Shown piece after piece: positions 1-10,366 of a stretch of DNA of 64,000 bases. The notes under the pieces were generated by a model that worked only from the letters and a program-made list of their open reading frames with translations, was not told where the DNA came from and searched no databases. Position numbers and translations under genes: made by a program. How positions within the stretch are numbered: the stretch's first letter is position 1; the number at the start of each line of letters is the position of its first letter. The DNA comes from Emydura subglobosa (taxonomy: Eukaryota > Chordata > Testudines > Chelidae), in NCBI GenBank assembly GCA_007922225.1, contig ML680053.1, positions 2,021,434-2,085,433 on the forward strand, in the 5' to 3' direction.

Positions 1-1288
1 GAGAGGAAGGTGATCAGGAACAGTCAACACGGATTCACCAAGGGAAAGTCATGCCTGACCAACCTGATTGCTTTCTATGATGAGGTGACTGGCTCTGTGG
101 ATGTAGGGAAGGCGGTGGATGTGATATACCTTGACTTTAGCAAAGCTTTTGATACTGTCTCTCACAGTATTCTTATCAGCAAGTTAAAGAAGTATGGGTT
201 GGATGAACGGACTATAAAATGGATAGAGAACTGGCTAGAGCAGAGGGCTCAATGAGTAGAGATCAATGGCTCCATGTCTAGCTGGCAACAGGTCACAAGC
301 GGAGTGCCCCAGGGGTCGGTCCTGGGGCCGGTTTTGTTCAACATCTTCATTAATGATCTGGAGGATGGGGTAGTTTGCACCCTCAGCAAGTTTGCGGATG
401 ACACTAAGCTGGGGGGAGTGGTAGATACCCTGGAGGGCAGGGATAGGATACAAAGTGACCTAGACAAATTGGAGGATTGGGCCAAAAGAAATCTAATGAA
501 TTTCAACAAAGAAAAGTGCAGAGTCCTCCACTTAGGAAGGAAGAATCCCATGCACAGCTACAGACTGGGGACTGACGAGCTAGGCAGCAGTTCCGCAGAA
601 AAGGACCTGAGGGTAACAGTGGATAAAAAGCTGGATAGGAGTCAGCAGTGTGCCCTGGTTGTCAAGAAGGCTAATGGCATATTGGGCTGCATTAATAGGA
701 GCATTGCCAGCAGGTCATGGGAAGTGATTATTTCCCTCTATTTGGCATTGGTGAGGCCTCATTTAGAATACTGTGTCCAGTTTTGGGCCCCCCACTACAA
801 AAAGGATGTGGACAAGTTGGAGAGAGTGCAGCAGAGGGCAACAAAAATGATTAGGGGGCTGGAGCACAAGACGTATGAGGAGAGGCTGAGGGAACTGGGC
901 TTGTTTAGTCTGCAAAAGAGAAGAATGAGGGGTGATTTGATAGCGGCCTTTAACTACCTGAAAGGGGATTCCAGGGAGGATGGAGCTAGGCTGTTCTCAG
1001 TGGTGTCAGATGACAGAACAAGGAGCAACGGTCTCAAGTTGCAGTTGGGGAGGTCTAGGTTGGACATTAGGAAAAAGTTTTTCACTAGGAGGGTGGTGAA
1101 GCACTGGAATGGGTTACCTAGGGAGGTGGTGGAATCTCCATCTTTAGAGGTTTTTAAGCTGAGGCTTGACAAAGCCCTGGCTGGGATGATATAGCTGAGG
1201 TTAGTCCTGCTTTGAGCAGGGGTTGGACTAGATGACCTCCTGAGGTCCCTTCCAACTCTAATATTCTATGATTCTATGATTCTATGAA
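1..1288 (+). mobile_element. CR1 LINE, 5'-truncated at window edge, RT to 3' end
   Basis: Non-LTR retrotransposon. The frame from 10 to 1194 encodes the reverse transcriptase with [28 protein letters not shown] and the catalytic FADD box (residue region of 391-402), followed by the CR1 C-terminal domain ([22 protein letters not shown]). Only one stop interrupts it, a TGA at 253-255. The short 3'UTR ends in ATTCTATG-type repeats at 1259-1287, the usual CR1 tail. It is antisense to ARHGEF17. It may continue left of the window. Confidence 0.95.
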
Positions 1289-1509
1289 AACGCTGTGAAA
1301 ATTAGATGCTGGTTTTGAGCGCCTTCGTTTTGGGTGCCCAACTGGAGACACTTTGGGGACGGTTTTCAGACGTGCTGAGAGTCCCAACTTCTTGTGGAAG
1401 TCGGTGGGTGCTGGCCCCTCCCCGCCAATAATCAGGCTCTAGATGTTTCACATCAGGCACCCAAAAGCAGAGGAAGTTCAAAAATCCAGCGGTAAGTGAC
1501 AAGATCCAG

Positions 1510-1600
1510 AGACGGTGCCAAGAACAGAACCCAGGTCTCCTGAGCCCTAGACAGGTGCATGAACCAGAAGGCTCCCCTCACCTCTAATCTCTTCTATTCA
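1510..1600 (-). repeat. MIR-like SINE fragment
   Basis: The motif AGAACCCAGGTCTCCTGAG is the reverse complement-side body of the MIR/CORE-type SINE seen elsewhere in this window. Short and eroded. Confidence 0.55.
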
Positions 1601-2117
1601 GCAACCCCCTCAGTGGCAGCTGGTGGGGTGAGGCTGCCCTTTGCGTTCCCATAGCATCTCCCTCGTGGCCACCTAGACGCGTAGCTCTGTGCTCCCAGGA
1701 TGACCCTCACCCCACAGGAGGTCTGGAAGCTCTGAGGCTGCCATTCTTCACAGACATGGGGGACGGAAAGCGTGATGCGGAGCAGACAATGGGGGTTGGC
1801 CGTGCACCGTCCTTAGAGCAGAATACGGCCTTTTGGAACCTGACGTAGGAAATGACCTGGTGACTGAGCACAACTCACTGCTAGGGGCTGGAGGATTTCC
1901 TTCTGGATAGATAGCTCTCCTGAGCAGAAATCCCGGCTTCATTCTGCCTATGCCCTGCACTAAGCGCTGATCCAAAGCTCCCTGAAATCAACAGGAGTCT
2001 TTCCGTAGACTTCATTAGGCCTTGCACTGGGCCCCAAGGGCACGGAGTCCCCCCCGGCCTCCCGGGACCCCCATGTTTCTTTGCCCCCTTCTGGGTGCAG
2101 GGAAAGTGAGCGGGTAC

Positions 2118-2266
2118 CTCCTGCAGCAGCGTGGCCGTGTTGAGGATGACGACTCTGTTCTGACACCCACACCACAGCTTGCTGGCCACTGACACCATCT
2201 TCGTCACAGGGCTCCCCGGGGAACCCAGGGACAGGGATTTGGAGCTCTGCGGGTCCCAGAAATGTC
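2118..2266 (-). CDS. ARHGEF17: ARHGEF17 exon E18: propeller
   Basis: 149 bases, phase +1 to 0. Acceptor ctttgtctttgcag, donor GAG/gtaccc. Encodes GHFWDPQSSKSLSLGSPGSP, VTKMVSVASKLWCGCQNRVV and ILNTATLLQE. KLWCGCQNRV is a conserved blade motif. It ends phase 0. The following exons must lie left of position 1, because no matching segment was found in 1-2117. Confidence 0.94.
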
Positions 2267-2399
2267 CTGCAAAGACAAAGAGGAAATCGACAGTTGGCTT
2301 CTCCTTAGCTGCGCCCACAGCAGCCACATGGGCCGAAGGAAAACGAGTCCTGTTAAACTAGACTGGCTTCTGAAACAGGCATGACGTGTGGGTGACACT

Positions 2400-2620
2400 T
2401 TGAACGCTCTCCGGCCTCCTATTGCCCATCTGAGCTCCTCACAGCACCCCTGGGAGGCAGGGTGGTGTTATTATCCCCATTATGCAGGTGGGAAACTGAG
2501 GCACCGAGGGGTTAGGTGACTTGCCCAAGGCCTGACAAAAAGTCTGTGGCAGAGCAGGGACTTGAGCCCAGATCTTCCAAGTTCTAGACTAGTGCCCGAC
2601 CCACTGGACTAGCGCGTGGG
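2400..2620 (-). repeat. MIR-like SINE
   Basis: Contains TTATTATCCCCATTATGCAG, GGGAAACTGAGGCAC and GACTTGCCCAAGG in the order expected of an inverted MIR/CORE-type SINE. Confidence 0.8.
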
Positions 2621-2636
2621 AAATATTACTCTAAGC

Positions 2637-2960
2637 TAGTGGTTTTCAAACTTATTTCATCGCGCCCCCCCTTTTTGTGTGCCTTTTGCCCCCCCCACGG
2701 CGTCCCCCCCCCCCCCACAAAAGGACACATACCGCTGCCCAGCTCTGTGGGCGGCGCCGCGCCAGCAGCAGCGCAGAAGTCCGGGAAATGTACAACGTGC
2801 TATTGGTCAGGATCACTGTTCACAGCAGATTTCGTGCCCCCTCGCCCCCCTTTTTTCTGCACTGCCGCTGCCACCCCGGGGCTGAAAGCCAGAGCCCCAG
2901 TGCCGCCTCCAGGGGAGGGGGAAGGTGAAGGGAAGCTTGTGGCCGAGCGAAGGAGAGGCC
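2637..2960 (+). repeat. Possible hAT-like nonautonomous element
   Basis: Starts with AGTGGTTTTCAAACTT, similar to the terminal repeat of hAT-type elements, then runs into C-homopolymers. I could not find the matching right end, so the extent is a guess. Confidence 0.35.
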
Positions 2961-3984
2961 CTTCAGACTAAGGCTACAGGGGCTAACAAGCGCGGTCACT
3001 CTGCTGCAAAATCAGCAGGCCAGGTACTCTTAGCAGCCACCTAGCTCAGAACGCCCACCGCCCCCCGGCTGCCTGCGACTCCTCGTTACAACGCAGGAGA
3101 CAAGAAACAGGGGCAGGCAGCCTGCGGCTATAAACCTGCTCTGCAACCTCCAGGATGTTTCCTTTTCATCCCACCAGGCGCTCCTCCGAGACGGGGATTC
3201 TACATGCTACGCCTGAGCCCCGGGGGAGAGCTGGCCCCCAGTGTGACCCTGCCTGGTTCTTTCCATCATGCATTTGGGGAGCAGCCGGAGACACCCTTCC
3301 CATTCCAGACGGCGGGCTCTGACACTGCACCCGCTTGGCACAAACCCTGACACCTCCCTAACATCCAGAGCCAAGGCGTTAACACACGACCCCAGAGCTT
3401 CCAGACGGCAAATGTGGGGCTGAATACCACCCAGTTGCAGCAGTGTCACTCCAGAGCGACTCCAAGGTAACTCCCGATTCATGCCAACCTGAATTGGGAG
3501 CAGAATTTGACCCCTGGCGTCCAAACCGCATTCGCTCTGATCCCAGCTCAACAGTGGGGACTGGGTTAGGGTCGCTGTGGGCACCAGGTGCACACGAGGG
3601 CAGAGTTTGGCCAGGAATCTCCAATTCCACGTGCCACGAGCAGAGCAAAAATATACCAGTGCTTCGGTCATTGCTAAGACCACCCTTTACAGTGAAGTGA
3701 GGCTGGGTTCTCCTCTTCCTTACAGTCCAACCACATGGGCTTCAGTGGAGTTACTCCCGATTTGCACCCAGGTAAGAGAGAGGAGAATCGGGCCCAGAGC
3801 AGTAAGTAAAAGGGCAGTTTTTACAATATAAGGCCAATATTTTCAGAAGTGCCTGCTAACTGCAGATAAGCACCCAATAAATGTCAGGGCCTTTGGGCGC
3901 CCAAAATTAGTGGATAGTTTTGAAAACGTTGGCCCAAACTGATGAGTTAATCTAGAGTCAGGGAGGACATGACGTTAGCGGTTG

Positions 3985-4135
3985 GAGAAAGGGACTGTGA
4001 ATCAGGACTCCTGGGTCCTATGCCCATCTTCGCCACTCACTCACTGTGTGCTCTCTGCTGAGTCACCTCTCTTGTTCCCCTCCCCGTCTGCACAGTGGGG
4101 CTGTTAATACTAACCCGTCTCCCAGGGGAGTTGGG
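3985..4135 (+). repeat. MIR-like SINE
   Basis: Shows AGGACTCCTGGGTCC, then a GCCACTCACTCACTGTGTG segment and a pyrimidine-rich CTCTCTTGTTCCCC stretch matching the sense strand of the SINE family. Confidence 0.65.
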
Positions 4136-4189
4136 AGGCTGTGGGATGGGCCCTACGTCAGCACACAGCACTGATGCGCTCCGACTCAC

Positions 4190-4257
4190 CTGCCTCTCTC
4201 TGGTAGACGATGAGTTCTCCGTTTGCCAGGGACACAAAGACCTGGTTATCCAGATAT
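4190..4257 (-). CDS. ARHGEF17: ARHGEF17 exon E17: propeller
   Basis: 68 bases, phase +2 to +1; found from splice phase and family wording. Acceptor cttctctgcag, donor GCAG/gtgagt. Completes Leu, then YLDNQVFVSLANGELIVYQR and EAG. VFVSLANGELIVYQ is a clear propeller strand pair. Confidence 0.95.
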
Positions 4258-4534
4258 CTGCAGAGAAGAGAAGCCGGCACAGTTAGCCTGCGATGGACGT
4301 CACGTCGACAGTACGACTCCCAGCGCAGGCTGCGCCGAGGAAATCTAGTCTGTCCTGCGAAAGGCCGCTCACTTGGTGCTCTTTAGTCTCTCCTCCCCTC
4401 CCCAAAGTGCCCCATATCATGGGCCCTTAACTATCCCCAACCTCAACCTCTAGCTTCTTCTAACAGAGCATCCTGTACAGCCCAGCTCCTACGAGCCCCC
4501 CATATACAGCTTCATCGCCCACCCTCGCCATACA

Positions 4535-4745
4535 CTGGCTTCCACTGAGATCTGGGCCCCTGTGTGCTAGGGACTGCACCAGAAATGGTCCCTGCCCAAG
4601 GATGTACAGTCTGAATAGACAAGCTGACCAAGGAAGGAATGTTAACCTTGTCTGACAGCTGGGGAAACTGAGGCACAGACCGAGGCCGTAACTTGCCCAA
4701 GGTGAACCAGGCGCTGAACTCAGCCTCCTCAAGTGCCTTCACCAG
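4535..4745 (-). repeat. MIR-like SINE with extended tail
   Basis: Includes GTGTGCTAGGGACTGCACC and GGTCCCTGCCCAAGGATG (tail part) followed by GGGGAAACTGAGGCACAGAC (body), an inverted copy of the family whose sense tail reads GTACAGCACCTAGCACAA. Confidence 0.7.
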
Positions 4746-4796
4746 AAGGCCATCTCCGCTCTGTGTTAGTTACTCTTGAGATCATGGTGACACTGA

Positions 4797-4985
4797 GGAT
4801 ATGTCTACTCTGCAATCAGACACCCCATGCCAGCTGACTCCGGCTTGCAGGGCCCGGGCTAAGGGGCTGTTTCATTGCAGTGGAGATGTTCGGGCTTGAG
4901 CCTGTGCGTGAACATCTGCACCGCAGTTAAACGGCCCCTTAGCCCGAGTCAGCGGGCCCGGGCCAGCTGTGGGCATCTCACTGAC
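4797..4985. mobile_element. Palindromic MITE
   Basis: Begins ATGTCTACTCTGCAATCAG. Its inner arms 4855-4891 and 4911-4946 are near-perfect inverted repeats (left GGGCTAAGGGGCTGTTTC, right ending CGGCCCCTTAGCCCG) with about a 20-base loop, giving a foldback structure typical of nonautonomous DNA transposons. Confidence 0.7.
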
Positions 4986-5047
4986 ATTTAGCCACACCCC
5001 CTGGGGGCCCTGGCAGGGGCTGGTGCCACGTGCCATGCGCCACTTAC

Positions 5048-5134
5048 AAGATACACATGACGGAGGCCGAGTGCTGCATCTTCAGGCTGTTCTTCCGGTT
5101 GCGGATGTTGTCTGAGGACTGGTACACGTGGATG
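5048..5134 (-). CDS. ARHGEF17: ARHGEF17 exon E16: propeller
   Basis: 87 bases, phase +2 to +2. Acceptor cgtcttctag, donor ATCTT/gtaagt. It completes Cys of E15 and reads IHVYQSSDNIRNRKNSLKMQ then HSASVMCIL, a propeller strand-turn-strand unit. The split Leu codon joins E17. Confidence 0.95.
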
Positions 5135-5214
5135 CTAGAAGACGAAGGGAAGCGGGTGAGATTCCTCTGGTGTGTTTGCTGTAACCCACCCTCTGACCAC
5201 GCACAATCAGTAGC

Positions 5215-5293
5215 ACCAGGCACTGACGGAAGACAGGATCCTGGGCTAGATGGGCCATTGGTCTGAGCCATTGGTCTGAGCCAGTGTGGCTGA
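5215..5293 (+). mobile_element. CR1 3'-end fragment
   Basis: GGAAGACAGGATCCTGGGCT then AGATGGGCCATTGGTCTGAG is the 3' tail of a CR1 subfamily. A 13-base piece (ATTGGTCTGAGCC) is duplicated in tandem at its end. Confidence 0.75.
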
Positions 5294-5522
5294 ATCAGCC
5301 ACGGTCGCATCAAACCCCAACACTGGGAAACGCTCCTTGTATGTTTGCTCAGCCTCCGTTTCCCTTCCCCACTGGCCCCAGCAGCAGAGCAGCAAAGTTC
5401 AGCGGTGGTGCAGCTGGGAATGTTGTCCGGTCCCCCTAGTCCTGGCTCACAGCTCTCCGAAGCCGGCGTGTCCCGGCTGGTGAGTGTAAGCTCCACCCTT
5501 GATAAGGCTCACTGAATGGGTC

Positions 5523-5850
5523 AGGACATAAGAACGGCCACAATGGGTCAGACCAATGGTCCATCTAGCCCAGGGTCCTGTCTTCCGACAGAGGCCGGTG
5601 CCGCAGAGGGAATGAACAAAGCAGGGCAGTTATCGAGTGATCCATCTTCTGTTCATTCCCGGCGTCTGGCAGTTGAAGGTTTACAAACACCCAGAGCTTG
5701 GAGCTGCGTCCCTGCCCATTCTAGCTAATAGCCATTGATGGACCTATCCTCCAGGAACTGATCTCATTCCTTTTTGAACCCAGTTACGGTTTTACCCTTC
5801 ACAACTTCCCCTGGCAAGGAGTTCCACAGATTGACTTTGTGTTGTGCGTT
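5523..5850 (-). mobile_element. CR1 3'-end fragment, inverted
   Basis: Reads ACATAAGAACGGCCACAATG and GACCAATGGTCCATCTAGCC, the reverse complement of the CR1 tail, and extends into the ORF2 C-terminus (LWNSLPGEVVKGKTVTGFKKE-like frame split by decay, 5764-5840). Confidence 0.85.
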
Positions 5851-6263
5851 TGCTGTTGTTAGGTCACCCTCTAGTGGGCTCCAAGTCAAGGACCCACACA
5901 GTATTTCTCTGCAATCACGCTGCAGGTGCCTGGGTGCGGGTGGGCAGTGAAGTGTCTGCGTACATACCAGGGGTGTGTGCAGGCAGAAGTGTTTGTGTTT
6001 ACCGGCCAGGACAATGGGCAATGCAGCCTGTACCTGCCTGGGGGAAGACCTTCAGAAAACCAACTCTTGTGTTATCTCGGCTCCTTGTGGCCTGCACACG
6101 GACCAGGAAAAGTGTCAGCACAAAAGCCCCTGGCTACTAACATCAAGACAAAAGCTTGAGCCCTCTCCCAGCCCTGGTGTGCAGGGCCACGCTTTGGTGA
6201 CAGGGTTTTCAAATATTTCCATCCTGCTTTTTCAGGCTCACGTGTGCACACAAATGTGCATGC

Positions 6264-6284
6264 GTGTGTGTGTGTGTGTGTGTG
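6264..6284. repeat. (GT)n microsatellite
   Basis: About ten GT units inside a broader GTG-rich region (6240-6490). Confidence 0.9.
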
Positions 6285-6953
6285 GAGGGGGGATGCTGTG
6301 CATATGGGAATGGATGCAGAGTCATAGAGTTTAAGGCCAGAAGAGGGCACCAGATCCTGTGTGTCTCTGTCAGTGTGGGTGTGGCAGGAATGTGTGCATG
6401 ACGATGTGTCTGTGTGGGTGTGAGTACGGGGGACGTTAGGATGTGTCTGTGTGTGCGGTTACACGTGCATGCACGTGTGTGCTTGTGGGCGGACTTGTTA
6501 CCAGGTGGATTTAAGAGGCCTGGCACGCCTGATTGGTGGAGAACACGACTCACCAGGGTTTGATGAGACCCTCCTGGTGAAAACGGGCACAATGCCAATG
6601 AAATCAATGCTGTTGCACCTGCTTATACTAGGCCTGTGTGTGGCCCGGCGTCTCCACCAGCACTGAGCAGATCTTCTTTTCTCCTCCTCCCTCCATTCTC
6701 TGGGTTTAGCCCAGACGATACCCGAATCCCCCTCCCCCCATTACCCCTCCCCCATTCCCCGCAGGCCAAGCGTCCTTCCCGTCAATAGTGTCCATATCTG
6801 CAGCTTGGCACCAGTGCAACCAGCCATTAAGGATTGCAACCAAAGGACGTCGTCTCAGCCATGTCTACAGGCAGGCCGGCAGGATCAGAAGACATTCCCA
6901 CCACGCCTCACCCACTCCGTTTCCAACACTCTGCCTGCTCCTCGCTGACTCAC

Positions 6954-7200
6954 CAGCCATCCTCCGTGCCCAGCCACATTGAGCTCTGAAAGGCCTCCGG
7001 ATCTATGCTCAACAGCTCCTCCAGGCTGCCCCTAGTGAAGGACCCTCGGCTCGACCTCCGCATCGCCCGCCCATCCACAGGGCTCTCGCTGTTCCTGTTC
7101 TGGCTGAAGGTGCTGGAGATGGGAAGGAAGCCTGGGTCCTGCTCCTCCTCCGAGCTGGTTGTCTCAGCCACCACATCTTTGGAGCTGGGGATCTCTTCGT
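6954..7200 (-). CDS. ARHGEF17: ARHGEF17 exon E15: serine-rich insert and propeller strand
   Basis: 247 bases, phase +1 to +2. Acceptor ctcctgctccag, donor GGCTG/gtgagt. Encodes EEIPSSKDVVAETTSSEEEQ, DPGFLPISSTFS, then RAMRRSSRGSFTRGSLEELL and SSMWLGTEDGC. The RRSSRGSFTRGS run has several basophilic kinase or 14-3-3-like sites (inference). SMWLGTEDG resumes the propeller. Confidence 0.95.
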
Positions 7201-9045
7201 CTGGAGCAGGAGAGGTGACAGGAACACACAAACCAGGCATGTTTAGGATCAGAGTCTGACCAGTGTGAATCCGGAGGAACTCGCTGATTTCCAGCTAACC
7301 CAAATCAAGCCACCTCCAGTTCAACCTCATCTAGTTCAAAGCATTTCTCTTGCACCCAGCACCAGGGTGTCTAGGCGCCAGATGAAGATACCGTGAGTCC
7401 CCACTAGCGTAGCGGAGGGCAGAGACTGACTGGGGACGTTTCACTCCGTAGCTGTATAGCACAGTGGTAGGTGCTTTCTGCTGGGAGCCCTGGACAACTT
7501 ATATCAAAAAAGACTGTGACCAAGTGCCGGGCGTGAGTAGATAAGCCTCCACTCCCATCACTTAGAAGCCGATGAGGGCCCCAGGAGAAGCTGACTGGGG
7601 ATAAAGACTTAATCAGGCTGGTGGGCTGGGTGGGGTAAAAACTCCAGGGGCCCCATTAGCCCAGGGCTGATAAAAGAGCCACGGAGACCAGGAGGAGAGC
7701 AGGGGGAACAGAGAAGGAGCTCGTCACACAGAGGGCTCAGCGTAGGGAGGCCTCTGTTCCCCTCAGGTCCTGGTGAGAGGGGGGAAGCTTGGATAACCTT
7801 GTAAAGGGAGGGTTGCATGGGAACCATGGTGATATTAGTGGAGGAAACTAGAAATAAAAGGTTGCTGAGTGCAAGCCTGGTGGAGCTTGTGTAGTCCCCG
7901 CAGGGAAGAAGACGGGGGTGGAGCAGGCCCCTGTTACAGGGACTTTTAGCATTTCCTAGTATCTGACATTTCTATTGCACTTTTCAGCCTGTAGGATCAA
8001 TCCCCAAACCCTCTACAGAGCGGAGGGAGCGGGGGGATATTCTGTTCTCAGATACACTGACCCAAATTCAGAGTCAAGCCATTTACTTATTGGAGTAACT
8101 ATGGATTTATACTGAACATCCGAATCCAAATCCTGGTCCTACTGCAGTGTAGGGACCAAGATTAGAGATCTATTAAAGACACATGCAAAATATTCCAAAT
8201 ATATGTATGAGAGACAAGGTGGGTGAGGTTGGATCTTTTACTGGACCAAATTCTGTTGGTGGCAGGACAAGCTTTTGAGCTTCACAGAGGTCTTCTTCAG
8301 GTCTGGAGAAGACAACCTTGTCTCTCTCATCTTCTGGGACCAACATGGCTACAACATCTCTGCAAACATCTATATTTATTACATATGAAAAAAATAACGT
8401 TCAGAGAACATTACTGAGGTTGCGAAGTCAAGCACTTAAAAGTTAGGAAAATGCCAGATACACATTTGCTGGTGCAACCTTACTCTGCCCGCCCTGTGCA
8501 TCCTTCGGATGCATTGAAAGAGGCAAGGATCCTATGGAACAAAATAGTACGTGATCATCTAATTAAAGACTGTATCATAATGCATACGCACAAATGGGCT
8601 GAATTCAGGTCTCACAGGCAACCTGAATTCTGGCATCTCCCAACTTCTGAGTGCTTGATTCTGCAACCTTAACAATGATCTTTTCATGTCATTTTCTTGA
8701 ATGTCATTCCCTAGATTTTGTTTTTAAAGAAAAAAAGTGAAAACAAATTCTCTTTGTGGCTGCAGCACGATGTCCCTGAGAAATGCAAGCCAGCGAAGGG
8801 CAATGGTGATTTGACCGTTTGTATCTCAGCCAAAGCTGAACTTTCACGGGACAATGAAAAGGCATCTCTCTAGACTCTTGCAGAATATCAAAGGCCAGAT
8901 GCAATTAATCATGGCGTGAGAGCTTCTCTGAAAAGAGGTCACAAATATAATAGGAAGTGTTAGGAAGCCTAAATATAAGGATCACCATCAGCTCCCCCTG
9001 TGTTGGCAGGGTTCGGTCTCAGTAGCCTAAGATGTGTTGACTCAC
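7201..9045 (-). other. Intron 14 of ARHGEF17
   Basis: 7300-7480 shows nothing recognisable. 7480-7930 looks repeat-like but unclassified. 8223-8365 is an interspersed repeat ending in an ACCAACATGGCTACAAC motif. The remainder is unassigned. Confidence 0.8.
8223..8365 (+). repeat. Interspersed repeat, unclassified
   Basis: Contains GGTGGGTGAGGTTGGATC, TACTGGACCAAATTCTGTTG, TCTTCTTCAGGTCTGGAG and GGGACCAACATGGCTACAAC, a combination I recognise as a recurrent amniote/reptile repeat. Family class not certain. Confidence 0.55.
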
Positions 9046-9296
9046 TTCCAAAGCTGGAGGAGATGGTGGAGTGGCTGGCCTGGCTCTGAAGGGTGCCCGA
9101 CGGGCTCGGAGAGGACTCGTCATCTGTATCGTCGCTGTCAAAAGGCATCAGCTCCCTGTTGGTGCTGTCCATGGGCTCGGAGAGCTCTATCGAGGAGCCG
9201 GAGATGGAGATGTGCAGGCACTGCTGGGGCCCAGCGTCCTCCAGCACCGAGGGGGCCGGCTCGGAGGTGGGACTCATCAGGGACTCGGGACGCTCC
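9046..9296 (-). CDS. ARHGEF17: ARHGEF17 exon E14: acidic/serine-rich propeller insert
   Basis: 251 bases, phase +2 to +1. Acceptor cctaataacag, donor GGAA/gtgagt. Opens ERPESLMSPTSEPAPSVLED, then PQQCLHISISG (a propeller strand), then a disordered stretch with ELMPFDSDDTDDESSPSPSG and LQSQASHSTISSSFG. The Asp/Glu/Ser density suggests CK2-type phosphorylation (inference). The split codon with E15 gives Asn, keeping the GNEE wording of the family. Confidence 0.94.
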
Positions 9297-9454
9297 CTGT
9301 TATTAGGGAGACAAGCCGAGATAAAACCAGGAGCACGTTTACACGGGCAAACCCTGCCCCATACAGGAGGGGGCATGGCTACAGGGGCACAAATGGAGTG
9401 ACTGCATTGCTCACAAGATACGTGACGCTACTAGTGAGTTTTGTAAGTGAATGA

Positions 9455-9660
9455 CTAGTGGATCGGACGCAGGCCTGGGTTCTAGTCCCAGCTCTGCTGC
9501 TGACCGGCCCTGTGCATTGGGAAAGGCACCGTGCCTCAGTTTCCCCATCTTTAAAATGGGGGAAGAAGGCTCATCTCACTAAGGGGGGCTGCTGGGAGGG
9601 TTAAATATCAAACACTATTATTATATGCTGCATATTACAGAAAATGTACATTGGAGCTTT
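9455..9660 (+). repeat. MIR-like SINE
   Basis: CTGGGTTCTAGTCCCAGCTC, TGCCTCAGTTTCCCCATC, TAAAATGGGG and GGGAGGGTTAAAT follow the sense order of the MIR consensus. Confidence 0.85.
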
Positions 9661-9854
9661 AATGAAAACCAACGTCTGCTATCTCCCTCTTCCCCTCTGC
9701 CTGGAAAGCCAGATGCCTTATTGTGTTGGGTCAGAGACAACCAGGGCTCACAAAACGTTAAAGATCTCCACAAAAGATCAGAAGTCGCATGTCTGTAAAG
9801 CGGGGGGCTGTAGGTTTTAGGTCAAGTATTTCCAGCACCAGGAACAGAACCAAG

Positions 9855-9955
9855 GGTGCGTCTACACTGCGATCAAACCCCCGCGGCCGGCTCCTGCCTC
9901 ACGGGGCTGGGGCTGCAGGGCTGTAAATTGCAATGCAGACATCTGGGCTTGGGCA
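9855..9955 (+). mobile_element. GTCTACA-type MITE fragment
   Basis: GTGCGTCTACACTGCGATCA followed by CGGCCGGCTCCTGCC, GGGCTGGGGCTGCAGGGCTG and ATTGCAATGCAGACATCTGG. Same family as the element at 4797-4985. Confidence 0.6.
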
Positions 9956-9999
9956 GGAGCCGGGCTCTGGAATCCTTCCCCTGACGGGAAATTCCTCAC

Positions 10000-10200
10000 C
10001 GTCTCGGAGGTGTTTATCCTCACAGCAGCCCTGTGCGGTAGAGCAGTTCTGGCACCCCGACCGAACAGCTGGGGAACCAGGGCGCAGACAGACTCATTTC
10101 ACTCCCAGGAAAACAAGAAGCCTGGCAGAGAAGAGAGCAGGACCCTGCTCTCCCAGGTCTCAGACTAGCACCCGACCACTGGGCCAGCCTTCCCCTCCTC
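10000..10200 (-). repeat. MIR-like SINE, degraded
   Basis: GCTGGGGAACCAGGGCGCAG, CAGGACCCTGCTCTCCCAGG and CAGACTAGCACCCGACCAC match an inverted SINE body in order. Confidence 0.55.
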
Positions 10201-10366
10201 GCAGCTATCCTAGGAACCTTGTGTTTGTTTCTGACGCTTCACGACTAACAGGCCTCACTGCCGTCCACTGCCTGGCCTGGACCCCTTCCCCTCCCAGGCA
10301 GTCCAGCGTCTGTCCAAGCATCAGTCCCTCTTTCCTGCCAGCCGCGGATGCACTGGCATCTCGTAC

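Larger units (their letters stand above)
1..2117 (-). other. Intron 18 of ARHGEF17 (partial)
   Basis: Non-coding for the host gene. A CR1 LINE fills 1-1288 in antisense orientation and a MIR-like scrap lies near 1510-1600. I see no other feature from 1600 to 2117. Confidence 0.85.
2267..4189 (-). other. Intron 17 of ARHGEF17
   Basis: Contains a MIR-like SINE (2400-2620), a probable hAT-like repeat starting near 2637 in a C-rich tract, and another MIR-like SINE (3985-4135). Around 3690-3810 is a copy of a family with the GGAGTTACTCC / GATTTGCACC pattern. No gene seen. Confidence 0.85.
4258..5047 (-). other. Intron 16 of ARHGEF17
   Basis: Holds a SINE (4535-4745) and a palindromic MITE (4797-4985). 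Nothing else recognised. Confidence 0.85.
5135..6953 (-). other. Intron 15 of ARHGEF17
   Basis: Holds two CR1 pieces in opposite orientation (5215-5293 and 5523-5850), a GT microsatellite (6264-6284) in a wider GTGTG-rich tract (6240-6490), and otherwise unassigned sequence. Confidence 0.85.
9297..10366 (-). other. Intron 13 of ARHGEF17
   Basis: MIR-like SINEs at 9455-9660 (+) and 10000-10200 (-), with a GTCTACA-ended MITE fragment at 9855-9955. No gene seen. Confidence 0.8.

Noticed and set aside
7480..7930. Possible LTR-like or repeat segment with ATAAAAG boxes
   Set aside because: I found no paired terminal copy, primer site or coding remnant; left unclassified.
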